A stretch of 64,000 nucleotides of DNA from Porphyra umbilicalis (GCA_002049455.2 KV918831.1:1-64000), one strand, 5' to 3'. Shown: positions 8,883-20,296, counted from the first letter of the stretch. Numbers and translations: made by a program. Notes: generated from the letters alone by a model not told the origin.

Positions 8883-10656
8883 CCATCACTGTCGCGCGGC
8901 GGGATCGTGGCCCTCCCCGTGGCCGTGCCGTCCGGCCAAATTGATCGGGCATCGAGGACGTGTTCTGAGGGGGCGGATCGGGCCGGCTGGCCCGTGCGGA
9001 TCTGTCAGGAGGCGGATCACAAGGTGGGATCGGGATTCGGTTCGGAGTACAAGGGACGCTCTCGCGAGGGGTATGCAATTGACCTACGCGGGGTTTACTG
9101 TTCGCTGACGCGCCGACCGGCACCGTCAACGCAACGACACCTTCTACACTCTGAGCTACTACAACCACGTGGGGTGGTCCCCTCCCTCCCGTCGTGTTTC
9201 ATCCTCCCTTGTTCAGCGGCGCCTCTAGGCGGGCCCACTCGATACGGAGGATGGCCCACGGGGTAAGCCGCCCCGCGTGGAGGTCGTCCGTTTTGTCCGC
9301 GGGGACCCACGGGAGTTACGCCATGCTGCCGTATGGGACCTCCACCCCGTAGCACCACGCGGGAGTCGACAAGTTCAAGCGCGAGCGGGTCGCCGTGGCA
9401 CAACTTAGGAACTCCGCTCGATGACGGGCTACGGGGTGGCCTGTGAGCCCGCCCCGGTGGTGGTTGCGGGCAGTCGTCGACTGGACCGTCGTGGGGTCTT
9501 CCTTGCCGGACGCCCCGATGAACGGGGGAGACGTCAAGATGTAGGCGAAGGTCGGCACCCACGGCGAGTCCCCGGGGGCGTCGTCCATGAAGCCGACGTG
9601 AGAATGACGGTACCCCACCTCGCGGCTACGCCGCACCACGGTGATCGACGAGGTGCGGTCGTCGAGGGACGGTACGAGGGCGTGCGACATGGCCGCGTTG
9701 TGCTTGGCGAACGGGTTGGCGGGGCGCACCGAGTCGACGCCTCGGAACGTCGCGCGGGCCAGCGCGTCGGCTTCGCCCATGCGGGCCTCCTCGCGCCCCC
9801 ACGCCGGCGCCCACGTCTACGGGTAGGACAACACGGGTAGGGGGCCCACGGCGGTGGAGGACGCCATCTCCTCTTCTTGTCGGCCATCGCGGATGACGAC
9901 GCAGACGCGGACACCTTGTTGTCGGGGGGGGGGGGCCGCCGGGTCCTCGGTCCGACGAGGGTGGTGGGGGCGACCGCGCGGTGGAGGAGGAGGGGGGGGG
10001 GGACCCCCCGAGGACCCACAGAAGCAAGAAGCAAGAAGCGACGGGCACCACGGGGGGGGGTGGACGGCACGTCGTGGGGTGGGAGGAGGAACGAGTCGGC
10101 GAGCACCGCGTCGCAACCAGCGCGGATGGGTTACGTCGCGGGGTGGTGGGGAGGAGCCGCGGAGTTGAGCGTGGCGAAGGGGGGGGGGGAACCCCCGGGG
10201 GCCGACAGAAGCAAGGAGCGGCGGGCGCCACGGGGGAGGGGTGGACGGCACGTCGTGGGGTGGGCGGAGGGAGGAGTCGGCGAACACCGCGTTGCAACGA
10301 GCGCGGAGGGTTACGTCGTGGGGTGGCGTGGAGGAGTCGTGGAGTCGCCTGTGTGGGTGGGGGGGTGAGACCGGGGTGTGCGTGCGGGCCCACGGGGAGG
10401 GGTGGGGCCAACGTGCGCCACGGGGGGTGTGCGGGCCGCGAGACACCGGTGCGGGCCGCGCGCCACGCCACGCCCGTGTGGCGTGGGGCCGATCCAGTCC
10501 GCGGACCGACCTCGACAACCCCTCTGGGGCGAGGATCGGGGGGGGGGGGGGGCGGCGGTTGTGGCCGGCACCCGGCCAGGGGGCCGGGCCGGAACCCCCT
10601 CCCCAGGGGTCGTCGCGGGACGGGCAGGGACGCCACGTCACGCGACGAGGGGGCTG
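8883..10656 (+). other. Gypsy B region between pol and 3' LTR
   Basis: On the plus strand there is no convincing coding sequence. The segment 8883-9198 is plain leader-like sequence. 9199-9816 is read on the minus strand as the antisense ORF. 9817-10656 is G-rich with runs of eight to twelve G (near 9926, 9986, 10180, 10540) and ends GACGAGGGGGCTG just before the LTR, the likely polypurine tract. Confidence 0.7.
9199..9816 (-). pseudogene. Antisense ORF inside gypsy B
   Basis: On the minus strand one frame is coding-like from 9816 to TGA at 9199-9201, interrupted by TAA at 9316-9318. It includes PGDSPWVPTFAYIL, NHHRGGLTGH, STPAWCYGVEVPYG, and after the TAA, LPWVPADKTDDLHAGRLTPW. The same order of landmarks occurs in the antisense ORF of element A (GDAPWV, then HHQ, then TPSWWSAMEVPFG, then DTQW), so the two are homologous. 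The frame upstream (9820-10641) is Pro/Arg-rich over the G-run tract and may be its low-complexity N-terminus. No known domain was recognised. Conservation between two different gypsy elements argues that it was once a selected protein. Confidence 0.65.
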
Positions 10657-11153
10657 TGTGGCGGTCGGGGGTCTGACGGTTGGAAGGGGCGTGGCCCCTC
10701 AGCTGTGTACAGCATGCCCCCGGGGGCCGTCCCAAAATATCCCGATCCGGGCCAGCAAGGGAATGACCTGTCCAGATCTCGGGTAGATTGGACTCGGTCG
10801 GGGGCGGGGCTTTTCCCAAGTGGTTTTCCCAACCCCCCTACTACTTGTTTGAACTTTTCGCTTTGGGGGGATTTCTCTGTTTGGCGCATTTGGGGTGGCT
10901 ACTTTGGCCACCGGCGTTCGGTTTGGGAGGGGTTTATTGACAGCGGGGACGCCGTCCCCGTCGCCGTTTGATAAAACCAACTGTGCTTTGGACTACGATT
11001 CCCCCTTGGGCTTTGCCGTGATCCTCTCCTCCCGTTGGGGGAAGGCTGGGCTGTGGGTCGATTTCCGGGGCAGTTCCTTCGACGGACCGAGCTGATAAAG
11101 AGGTCACTTCGGCTGGACGACGAACCAACGTGGTGGTGCTTAGAACCGCTACA
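10657..11153 (+). repeat. 3' LTR of gypsy B
   Basis: 497 bp, starting TGTGGCGGTC and ending CGCTACA. It is the partner of 2388-2884, has the same length and about 98.6% identity by eye, and is followed by GAGGT. Confidence 0.95.
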
Positions 11154-11158
11154 GAGGT
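11154..11158 (+). repeat. Target-site duplication GAGGT, right copy
   Basis: Exact match to 2383-2387, directly after the terminal CA of the 3' LTR. Confidence 0.95.
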
Positions 11159-12046
11159 GTGGACCTGGGAGCTCTCCACTTGAGAGGCCCGCACCAGGAT
11201 GCCCGACGCCTCCCGCACCCGGCGCTCCGTGCGGGCGTCTTGGTGGTGGAAGTGGGGGTGCCCCTCCCCCATGTACGAAGGGGAGCAACACGCCCACTCC
11301 TACGCCACGACGGGCGGCACGTCGTCGGCGCTGGCCCCGTCCATGACGTTGGACTGGCGCACGGCAAGGCGCTTCACCCACGGCGCGTCCCCCGCCTCCT
11401 GTAGGGCGGGGAGGTCCGTCGCCATCCCGGCAGGCAGCTCATACTGCACTGGGTGGCGCGCCAGCCAGCGCTGTCAAGCAGGGCCCTGCTTGGGCAGCGG
11501 GATCGCGGAGTAAAGCGTCCGCAAGCGGCACTCCCCCATCTGACTGGTGGCTGCCGGGGGCGTCCACTGAACAACGCCCCCGGCCCCGCGCGCCCCGCCT
11601 TCTCCACAACCGGGAGGCGCCCCCGGCGCGGCACCGGCGGGGGGTCTCCTGCTGCATGGAGTCATCCTCCGCCTCGCCCGGCGCCGCCTCCGCCGCCGGG
11701 GGGGTGGCCGGCCGGCTGGGCAACAGCGGCACGCGCGCCGCCGCCGAGCGGGGCCCGGCCGCGTCCTCACCAGTGGACCGCGTCGGCGCACTCGACGCGC
11801 GGGAGGCTGACGCCGACCCCGCCGTGGGGGACGGCGAGGGGGAAGGCACTGGGAAGGGGGGCGCACTGCGCACAGAGGAACGAGGGGGGGGCTCTCAACT
11901 CGAGAAGCGGTGGGGGGGGACGGTGATGGCCGATAGTGGACGGCCGCCCCGTCTGTCCCCCGCCTACCTTCCCCCTTTTTATGAGCCCGTGCGGGGCGGA
12001 CAAGGGCCCCTACCCTAGGCCTCCTCAGCCCCGTCCCGCGGGCCAC
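11154..12046 (-). pseudogene. Antisense ORF of element A, N-terminal part (split by element B)
   Basis: The minus-strand frame runs from about 12046 to the insertion site. It starts with a Pro/Arg-rich low-complexity region, then QRWLARHPVQYELPAGMATD, GDAPWVKRLAVRQSNVMDGA and HHQDARTERRVREASGILV up to VHTS at the LTR boundary. Two in-frame stops break it: TGA at 11474-11476 and TAG near 11300-11302. The reading frame continues in phase into 2387-1533 across the duplicated GAGGT. The true start codon could not be chosen. Confidence 0.65.
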
Positions 12047-13261
12047 TCCCCTGCATGACTCCCCACTGGGGGGGGGGGCCCGAAAGACAGCCCCCCAGGT
12101 GGGGAAGCGGGGGGTGCCATACTGGGCACCTCCCCTGTTGGCCCAGAGGGCCGACCACTAGGCCCATAACCTGTGAAGTGAGCGGTAGTTGGGTGGATGC
12201 GTTGCTTTACTCGAAAGCGGTCTGAGGCGCAAAGCCAGCAGGCTCTCAAACCCTCCATGTGCCTCTCTCGCCACATTGCTGTGACGGTCCGTCACATGGC
12301 CCCCATACTTGGGGAACCAGATTTCCGGACAATGTGTCCCAATACCACATATTTCAAATTGTTCCAATGGCGACCCTCTTGTGATCACCTCGTGGCTCAC
12401 CAACCACAACCGCAATCCCAATACTTCCCTGGGATTCGTAACCCCCACGAGCGGGCCCCTACTTGAGGGCCTAACTCTTTGTAATCCCAACTTGGATTTT
12501 CGATTTATGTTACTTCGCGCCCCTGACCCCGGGGCGCCGCGAGGGTGTCACGTAGCACCGTTCCTCCGCCTCTACTCAAGGCGGTATTCGAAGCTTCGGC
12601 CGTCCTCCGGGTTATGGGCCCCGTGGGCCCTGAGGGGAGGGTTTTCCAAGGGTCCTTTGAGGGTGTCTGAGAAGGGTCTTCCGAGGGTCCTTTGAGGGTG
12701 TCTGAGGAGCGTTCTCCGAGGGTCCGAGGGGAACGGATGGGATAAGAGGGTGACGCGTGAGTGTCGCCTCGAGGTCTTCGACGCGGGCAAGTAAACTGCC
12801 GGTCACACAACTCGTGTTTGTCGCTCGGGGCGCCGTCCCCCGGTCGACGCCGTGCGTGTGTGCTCTTCGGAGTTTTCTTCCGGGGCGGGTATTCCCCGAC
12901 AGGACTACCCGGCGACACTGTTTGGCTCGCTCTCCCCTCAACTGGGTGGGGTGGGCTGAGCGTGTTGTCACAGTTGTGCCGGCGCACCCCCCGCCAGCGC
13001 AGTGCTCCCTTCCTTGGAGGGTACATGCTCTCACCACCTCACAAATCGCGACGCCCCTCGATGACCCCACGAGAATGTCCCCGAGCTCAGCGCCAAAATG
13101 AGCTGCCCTCAATATTCAAGTACAAGTATTTACATCACACACATACAGCAATGCATGACAATGGCACAGCCAAACAAGCCGATGACCGCAAAAGTACTCT
13201 TGGAATTGGCCAGACAGTCCGCGGTAAGTCCGACGTACCTGCGCGGGCTTGGGGGGCTGCC
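12047..13261. other. Intergenic / probable 3' end of element A
   Basis: There is no supported gene. It holds a short tandem repeat (12650-12735) and lower-GC sequence from about 12170. It may contain the 3' LTR of element A, but no partner copy exists in the window to prove it. Confidence 0.4.
12650..12735 (+). repeat. Imperfect ~36-bp tandem repeat
   Basis: Two near-identical copies share AGGGTCCTTTGAGGGTGTCT and end in CTTCCG or CTCCG. A third partial copy (AGGGTCCGAGGGG) follows. Confidence 0.75.
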
Positions 13262-13975
13262 TCAACAGAGGTTAAGTGCGTTCTTGGAATCCAGTAACAG
13301 GATGCCCTCCTCAGGCGCCGCCCCCAGCTGGGCCTTCAACGCGTGCAAGAGGCGCTCGAACGCGTTGGATACACCGATGCCGATCTGGAGCGGTGCCATG
13401 AGCGACGCCGCCGAAGCGCGCAGGGCGCGGGCCAGCGAGCCAGTGACGAGCTTGCGCAGCGTCTCGGGCATCCCGGTTGGGCGGATCTTGGGCACCCCGT
13501 CCGCATCGGCTGTCCCCTACTTGACCAGCAGGGGGAGCTCCGCTCCCGCCAGTGCATGGCCTGCCACCGTCGGCACCAGCGACGTCGCGACGTCCGACGC
13601 CAGCAGCTGCACAACCCCCATTAGTGCGTGCCGACCGTCCTCCGCAAGAGCCCACAGGTGCTCCATACGCAGACTCGAATGGCCTGGGGCGGAGCCGCGC
13701 GCGGCAGACCGAATGGTCGACACCACGGTTGCCGCCGACAAGCCCGACGGGGTACCCCCCCGCAGCGCCGTGCGCGGCGGCGGCGTCCAGCTCAGGGCCA
13801 AACTCGGCCTCGACCGACGCCGTCGTTGCCAGCCCCGGCGCCGCGCGCGGGAAGAGCCGTTGCGCCACCCGCCACGCGGCGCGCGTGTGGGGCGCCGCCG
13901 GCGCACCTTGGAGCGTGCGAGTGGCGGCGCTGAGGCGGCCGCGCCACACTTGGCGCAGCGCACGCCGCTGCACAC
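13262..13975 (-). pseudogene. LINE ORF2: reverse transcriptase N-terminal half
   Basis: This frame encodes the RT entry motif (GSAPGHSSLRMEHLWALAED, near 13690-13630), KIRPTGMPETLRKLV (near 13490-13450), APLQIGIGVSNAFERLLHAL (near 13390-13330) and GILLLDSKNALNL (near 13305-13267), the last being motif A with a catalytic Asp. A TAG at 13517-13519 interrupts it. The catalytic YxDD motif and everything after it are absent. The frame differs from the upstream ORF2 frame; the switch falls at a run of seven C at about 13755. Confidence 0.75.
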
Positions 13976-16020
13976 GATTCAGGTGGACGCGGGTACTTGT
14001 CGAACGGAAAGGGAAGCCGCGGCGGACAAGTGAAGGGATCCGGGCCGTGGCGGACGCAGCGCGTGGAGAGCGGAGGGCGACAGGTGAGTCGGGCGGTAGA
14101 GCGGACGGCGGGGCTTCAGGGGCGACGGGCGCAGCGGGAGGGCCCGAAGAGCCGGGCGGATCGCGCCACACGCCAACGTTGCGGTCCCGCAACGCGGCCG
14201 AAACTTTTCCTTCAACGATGGCGGCCGCGCGCGCCGCGTGCGTCCGCGGCGCGGGACCCTCTCCCCTCCCCCGCGTGGGCGCGGGGACGTGAAGCGGCAA
14301 GGAGGAACGGGTCAACAACCACAGCCACGCGGTGGCGTTGCCGGGCTCGCGTCGTGCCCACGACAGGGCGTCCGCGCCCTGCTGCTGCCAGGCAGGGAGC
14401 GCAGAGGCGGGGACTCGGTCGGCGGTGCGGGCCCCCGACGCCACCAGCGACGGCCGCGCATCGGGGGTGGGCGCTTGCACGAGAAGGAACGACGCGCGTC
14501 GCCTCTCCCACCTACTGCGTTCGCGAAAAAAAAGAGTTGCGGGGTTGGTGGTGGTCGGGGGACGAGCAGCCGCGCCGGCGGCCTGGTCGGCCAACTTGTC
14601 GACCGCCTGGTCGCCCAGCGCGTCGGCTGCCAGGTCGCCAGTCGCGTTGGCAACCTGGTCATCCGTCGCGCCTGCCATGGGAGCGTCGTCATCGCCGCCG
14701 ACGTGAGAAGGTGCGCCTCGCGCGGCGGCGCGCGGTGCCAACGGCTCGTCCGTGTCGGTCTCCGACTCGGGCGCGGGCCGGTGGGCGCACCGCACCTCGT
14801 GCCGTCGGAGCGAAGTTTGCCGGCGACCGTCCAGTGGCGTGCGGTACGGGCGGCCGCAATAACGGCAACAGCCCAACCGCATGGCCGTCACCCACACCCG
14901 AGGCACAGAGGCCAGTGTGTGGGCGCGCGCCAGGTGCGTAAGCAGCGTGCGCGGCGTCATGGTGCCGCAGAACGTGGTGGTGCAGCGAGGCACCACGTAG
15001 CACGTGCGCGTGGCCCAGCTTGCGAGGTTCGCCGCCGACGCCGTCGCAGCCCCCGCAGCCGTCGCGGCCGCGACCAGCGCCGCGAGACCACGCCCACCAC
15101 GAACAAGCGGGTGCATGGAGCAGTTTGGCTCATGCGAATTTATAAGGCGGCGCCCCGTGGCGGTCGGCGCCACTGAAACCGGCCGGTGGCAATGCCGGCA
15201 GCCCCGTAGCTACTGCACCGCAGGGAGGCCAGCGGGAACGTCGACCGCCGTGTGCGCGGCACGCGAGTGTGCGATGAGGGCGCCGCCCGCACCAACAAGC
15301 GCGCCGCAGCTGGACAAGGGGCAGGCGCCCAGCAGCGGCGGCGCACCACCAACTGCGTCCAGCCCGCCAGCGGCGGCCGCCGTCCGTGGCGGCGCGGCCA
15401 AGTCTGACGCGGCTGCGTCGCTCGCCGCCGCCGCCGCTTCCGTGGCACCCCCAGAAGACGCCGTTTGTACGGTCGCCCCCGGGCGCGCGACGCACAGAGC
15501 CGTGTGGTCTGACAACGCTCGGAGGGCAGCAGCCGACAAGCCAAAAGAAAACGCTCGCCGCAGTGCGGGCAGCCGCGCAGCCGACTGGCGGGCAAAACAG
15601 CGGTGGCCACGTCCACGGCCTTGTGACCGTCGCGCAGGTGCACACGAACGCCAACCCAAAAAACGTTGTCGACGGCCGCCACGCCACAAGAGGCCGCAAG
15701 ACAGCGATCGATGGCTCCCGCGTCGGCCGCGCTGGCCGGAGAGGCTGGCGGCGTGGGAACGGGGGGCGACAGAGCTAGAGGAGGAAAGGGCACGGGAGGG
15801 GGGACGGCGCAATGACCCGCTCCGTGCAGAGCGGGCAACGGGGCACGAGGTGTAGAACTTTCACTTCTGTCGTCTCGGGCTGTCGTCGAGTCGATTGGCA
15901 CCCCCCAGGTCCCAGCAGATGGTAGGTGACGAGCGCGTCGCCGTCCGAAGCCGCGCGTCCCAGCGCGGCGCGGCGGCGGACCTCCTCCTCGGAAAGCCGG
16001 CGATGCACCGCCATAGGAAC
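13800..16020 (-). pseudogene. LINE ORF2: zinc-finger N-terminal region
   Basis: Several paired-cysteine/histidine fingers are visible on the minus strand, in three frames. They include RCPLCTERV (near 15840), GCPHCGERF (near 15560), CPLSSCGALVGAGGALIAHS then RAAHT (near 15320-15250), CRHCHRP...NSHEPNC (near 15200-15125), and CTTTFCGTMTPRTLLTHLAR then AHT (near 14990-14925), followed by CRYCGRPY...RHEVRC. A stop TAG at 15210-15212 and frame changes break the sequence. Such finger arrays bind target DNA or RNA in non-LTR elements. The remainder is Ala/Arg/Pro-rich. Confidence 0.65.
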
Positions 16021-18319
16021 TCATTCGGCGGTGGCGTCGCTAACAGAGGGGGGAGCATCAGCGGGCGCCACGCGCGGCACCACGTCATGATTCTCCGACG
16101 GAGACGCCACCGGCGCCACAGCCGCCGCCGCACGGCCGAGTGTGTCCATTGTCGAGCGGAGGGCGCCCGCGTAACGCAAGCCTTGAGGTTGGGGCGCTGC
16201 GAAATCCCCCCCCCCAGTATCAGAATCACCAGAGGCGCGTGGTGCACCCGAAACACCAGCGGAGTCGCGCACCGCACCAGAAGCCGCGGCCCCAGTCGCC
16301 GCGGCCGCAGGGGATGGGATGGGCGTGTCCGCAATGGCGGCGCCGCGCAGGGCGGCCGCACGCGTGCGCCCGGCTACGCCGACAGGCCCCGTGCCAGTCA
16401 CACCGACACGGAATGCCTCCGACGCTGCGTCTGTCGCCACCCGCACGCGCCGTTTCGCAGCGGGCGTCGGCGGGGGGGCACGTGCGCCGGCCGCAGGCGT
16501 GTACAGGTCCGCCGCCGCCTCAAAGCGACTGGTGAAGTGCCCAACATCCGGAGGGAGGCGCACCGGCGCGGCCGCAGCGGCGTCACCGCGAGCGGCACGG
16601 GCCGCATCGCGAGCGGCTGGGAGCCGCGCACGACGAGCGGCGCCCACCAGGGCTGCCGCACGCATGCGGTGCGCGACGGCCACCGGAGTTTCTTGTGCGG
16701 CGACAATGCGCCTGGTCACACGTCGCAGCTCAGCTTCCGCCCGCCGTGCGCCGTCGACGTAGGCTGCGAGCTGCGCCGGTACAGAGAGCGGCGTCTGAAG
16801 ACGCGGCGGAACCGTCCCCGACGTGGCAAGGCCAATGTTTATAGTGGCGGCTGCCGCGGCCGCGATGCACACGCCGCGGGTCTCGGCCGACTCCGCGCAC
16901 ATGTCCGCGGCGGCCGGGTCGAGGTGGCGGGGCGTAGAGGCCGCGTCGGCGGCCTCAGCCACGGCGACGCGCGCAGCGCGGGAAAAGGCAGCCGCCAGCG
17001 ACAGCGCACGAACGGCGCCGCCCGGGGCGCGCCCGACAGCTGCGGCGACCTTGTCGGACAGCGGTGGGGACGGCGGCGTCCGGGCCGCCCTCATGTTGGC
17101 AGCCTGTGGGACGGCGGCGTTAGAATTTGTCTGATAAACCGGCGGGACACGATCAGAGCAGGGGGTCGGAGTGGTCACCGTCGTGGTGACCACCTGCTTC
17201 CCGACCCCGAGTATCAGATCGGCGCCACCCACGTCGGCGCGAGATTTTTCCTCGACCGCCGGATCACCGTCAACGGCGGCCAAAAAGGAGAAGGTCGGTG
17301 GCGGCACCGAATCAGATGCTGTATCTGATGTCCACGCGGGGAACGACGCCGCCGGCGGGAAAATTTCATCCGCCCCGCCGTCGGCGTCGACCATCGCCGC
17401 GGCCGCCACCTCCACCACCGCGGGCGGAACCAGGCTGTCGCGGTCAGCCACGCGGCGGGCAGCCCCATAGCGCCTTGCGGTGGCCACATCTACTTCCACA
17501 GGCAGGGAAGCCGAACAGCCACCCGTTGCGCCACCGCCGTCCGCCAGCTGCCGCACGTGCGGTGCGAGCTCCCGGTGGAGCAGCTGACGAAGGGCGTCCC
17601 AGTGGGTGGGCGGCATGCCCACCCGCTCGTCGAGCGACGCTAGTTTGGCAGTGGTGCGCGCCACAAAAAAGGCGCGTGCCGTCGCCCGGGCCGCCTCCTT
17701 CGACAGGCCGCGCCGGCAGGGGGCACCCAGCAGCAAAGGCGACAGGGGGTCGACGCCCCGCACGAGCTTCAGCGTGCCGGCGGCCGGTGACAGCGCCACA
17801 GCCGCCTCGAACGCGTCCGCGTGCGTGGCCAGCAGGCGCACGGCAGCGAGGTCGCCGAAGCGATCAACGTCCATCACCGCCCGCTCGGGGAGACCCGCTA
17901 CGGCGGACAGCAGCTGGCGCAGCCGCCAGGTGCGCGTCTCGCGGGCGACGCCGCGGACGTACACAGTCCGCAGCGTCACCCGCGCGGGCGACCCGGCGGC
18001 GAGGCGGCGCAGCACAACGCCTGCGGCAGCTGCGCGGGCGAGCCGGGCGGCGGCCACCGCCCCAGCGTCCTTGTCCGAGTCTTGGTGCGGCACGGCCGCC
18101 GCCGCCGCAGCAGCGTCCTTGTCCTTGTGGTTGTCCGGCGGCGGCGGAGTTAGCCGAGCACCGCCGGTCGTCACGGGACCAGCAACACGCCGGCCGGCCA
18201 CCGCGTCCGCCCACGTGTGGGGTCGCGGGCGGGCGGCGGCGGGCGGTGCGGGTAAGGCGGGGCAACAGCGTTGTGCGCGGCTGCCGCAGGGGCGGCCGCG
18301 AGCGGAGCGGGAAGGGGGG
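16021..18319 (-). CDS. LINE ORF1 (Gag-like, RNA-binding candidate)
   Basis: An open minus-strand frame of more than 720 residues ends at 16021. Its N-terminal part has a compact alpha/beta-like segment (VYVRGVARETRTWRLRQLLS near 17965-17905, then AVMDVDRFGDLAAVRLLATH near 17880-17820). This has the look of the RNA-recognition-type folds found in ORF1 proteins, but identity is not proven. A long Ala-rich, coiled-coil-prone C-terminal half follows. No CCHC knuckle was found. The initiator is unclear: the open frame extends upstream to about 18319 (TWADAVAGRRV precedes it), while another frame, 18171-18662, overlaps its start. Confidence 0.55.
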
Positions 18320-18662
18320 ACTCAGCGCCACCAAGCGTGGCGGAGCCGGCGGGCGGACCGGCGGCACGGGCAACCTGGGCACGGGCAACCGGGGCACGGA
18401 AGGCGGCGACCGCGACCGCCGACTCAACCGATGGGGGGGGGGCGCGGAACCCGCGCAGTGGGGCGAGGCCGGCGGCGGCGCCGGCGGCGACGGACCGGGG
18501 AGCAAGCGGGCCGGCGTCGAGCAACGCCGCGATCGCGCGCGTGGTCGCGGCGACGACGGCGGCCTCCCCGGCCTCCCCGGCCCGCGCCGCGACCATCGCC
18601 GCCCGGGGGGGGTGCCCCCACCCCCAACCTACCCCCCTACCGGGTAATCCCCGCGCGGTCAC

Positions 18663-19965
18663 GGCGCACAGCCACTCGTCTTCGAGCCGCCTCGAGCGGG
18701 TACTTGTAGACTGTTCACTAGAAGGCGATGGCTAGTGTGGTAGCTTGGCTTTGACGCCCTGTTTGCAAAACGGGGTGTCTACTAGTACGGATGCGCCCTC
18801 TTCACCCCCCTCCATTCGCCTCTGTCCCGAGCAGGCTCGCAAGAGCTCAGTGGAGAGATATGGAGGCCTTGGAAGGATCACAGAGACTCGGTGAAAAGTA
18901 AAGATGGTGGCGGTCCACCGTGGCAAAACCGCAACAGACCAACGACTGCATGCAAGACTACATTTTCTCGAAGTTGCGTGGATTGAGCAGTCCAACACAG
19001 TTTAGATGAGCGAGGTACTTGTTGTCGGAAGTATAGTTTCCAGAACGTCGCGCTGCCCGTGGCGGACCTACGCGGCCACCGAAACGGCAGACGACGGCAC
19101 CCGCGCGCTGCAGCTGGCGTCCCCGCCCCCCCCCTTGACGGTCCAGCCCGTCGCGCGACGCGCGCTGCGCCTCTCCATCGCCCCGGCGCCCCACGTTTGT
19201 CAATGGCTCGCGCGTACGCACACGCGCATCAAAACGGGCGCATGGGCAACGGCCCGCCTCGGCGCGCGTGCCCCCCGCCAGCCGTGCACTCAAAAAACCT
19301 GCTTGCGGGCAGGGGGGCCAGCACCCGCCACGACCCCCAGCGGCTACGCGCGTCGCGGGCGCCGCCGCGCCGCACGGGCGCGCCGCCCGTGGGAGCCCCG
19401 CCCCCCGCCCGCCGCCGCCGCGCCGCCGCCCCCCGCCGACGGCGCGCCGCGACGCGGCGGCCGCGTCGACCCCCCGACGCGCCCGCGGCCGGCCATGACG
19501 CCGACCGCCGCCGCCTCTGCGACGCAACGGCGGCGGCGGCGGCGGCGTGGTCGAGACCGCCGCCGCGGCGGCGGCGCCCCCCCCGGGGGGGCGCCCCCCG
19601 CCGCCACCGCCGCGCCAGCCGCCGGCTGCGCCCCCACCCGCAGCCCCCCACCGCGGCCGGTGCGCTCGGCGGGCGCCCCCCCCCGCCCCCGCCCCGGCCA
19701 CACGGGGGCGCCGCCGTGCACGCACGCGGGCGACCGCGCGGGCAAGGGGGGGGGGGGGCGCCCGCCGCAGACCCCCCACCCGTCGCGCGCGCACGCGCCG
19801 CGTGCCGGGCGGGCGCGCAGCCGCACGGGGGTCGACCGGGCGGCGCGGGGGGGGGCTCCCACCGGCGCCAATGGCCGGGGCGCCGTTGGGGGGGGGCGCG
19901 GTGCCCGCGGGGTCGTCCGCCCGCGGCGGCCGCCGCGGCGGCCGCCCCATGCGGCCGCCTCGGGC

Positions 19966-20024
<59 letters not shown>

Positions 20025-20241
20025 AGCCGGCGCGGGGGCGGCGGCAGCAGCAATTTGGTGTTTTGATCGGCTGGAATACACGCAAACAGGCGGGGCGCCC
20101 CCAGCAAGCGCCGGCTACCCACACGGCGTCACGCCACCACGGCTCGGCCACTCCCTCCCGGTTTCTCCTCCCCTCCCCCCCTCCCCCCACAACCCCGCCC
20201 GGCCCCCCCCCCCCCCCCCCCCCCCCCCCAACCTCACGAAA
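18663..20241. other. Intergenic, low-complexity GC block
   Basis: 18663-19000 is moderate-GC sequence with no gene. 19050-20060 is almost pure G+C with long ORFs on both strands made of Ala/Arg/Pro/Gly. It ends in a (GCG)n run and a 27-C run. I support no gene here. Confidence 0.6.
19963..20025 (+). repeat. (GCG)n trinucleotide microsatellite
   Basis: About 20 uninterrupted GCG/CGG units. Confidence 0.95.
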
Positions 20242-20296
20242 TCACACAGCAGCCGACCGGCTGCGCCGGGCGCCCCCCCCCCCCCCCCCCCCCCCC
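20203..20296 (+). repeat. Two long poly-C tracts
   Basis: There are 27 C at 20203-20229 and 24 C at 20273-20296. The second lies inside the Rho gene and encodes a poly-Gly tail on the minus strand. Lengths are likely unreliable. Confidence 0.9.

Larger units (their letters stand above)
2388..11153 (+). mobile_element. Ty3/gypsy LTR retrotransposon B (full length, nested)
   Basis: An 8.77 kb element bounded by two 497-bp LTRs (TG...CA) and GAGGT duplications. In order it carries gag with a CCHC knuckle, protease, reverse transcriptase, RNase H, integrase, a chromodomain-like tail, an antisense ORF, a short G-rich tract and the 3' LTR. Gene order PR-RT-RH-IN with a C-terminal chromodomain-like region identifies the chromovirus side of Metaviridae. 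By eye the LTRs differ at about 7 sites, so insertion is fairly recent. Coding regions are interrupted by in-frame stops at 4318, 5235 and 8331. It inserted into the antisense ORF of element A. Confidence 0.95.
13262..18662 (-). mobile_element. Non-LTR (LINE-type) retrotransposon, truncated in RT
   Basis: Read on the minus strand, the order is ORF1 (18662-16021), then ORF2 with C2H2/CCHC-type zinc fingers (about 16020-14800), then the N-terminal half of a reverse transcriptase ending at about 13262. No LTRs are visible. ORF2 changes frame several times and has internal stops, so it is a dead copy. N-terminal zinc fingers before RT are typical of lineages that use a restriction-like endonuclease (R2/NeSL/Dualen type), but that domain would lie in the missing 3' part, so the clade is a guess. 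Homology stops just after the RT motif A, showing 3' truncation or replacement. Confidence 0.75.

Noticed and set aside
16021-18201. ORF1 as a host gene
   Set aside because: Strand, order and spacing relative to the zinc-finger/RT ORF2 fit a non-LTR element better, though the fold was not proven.
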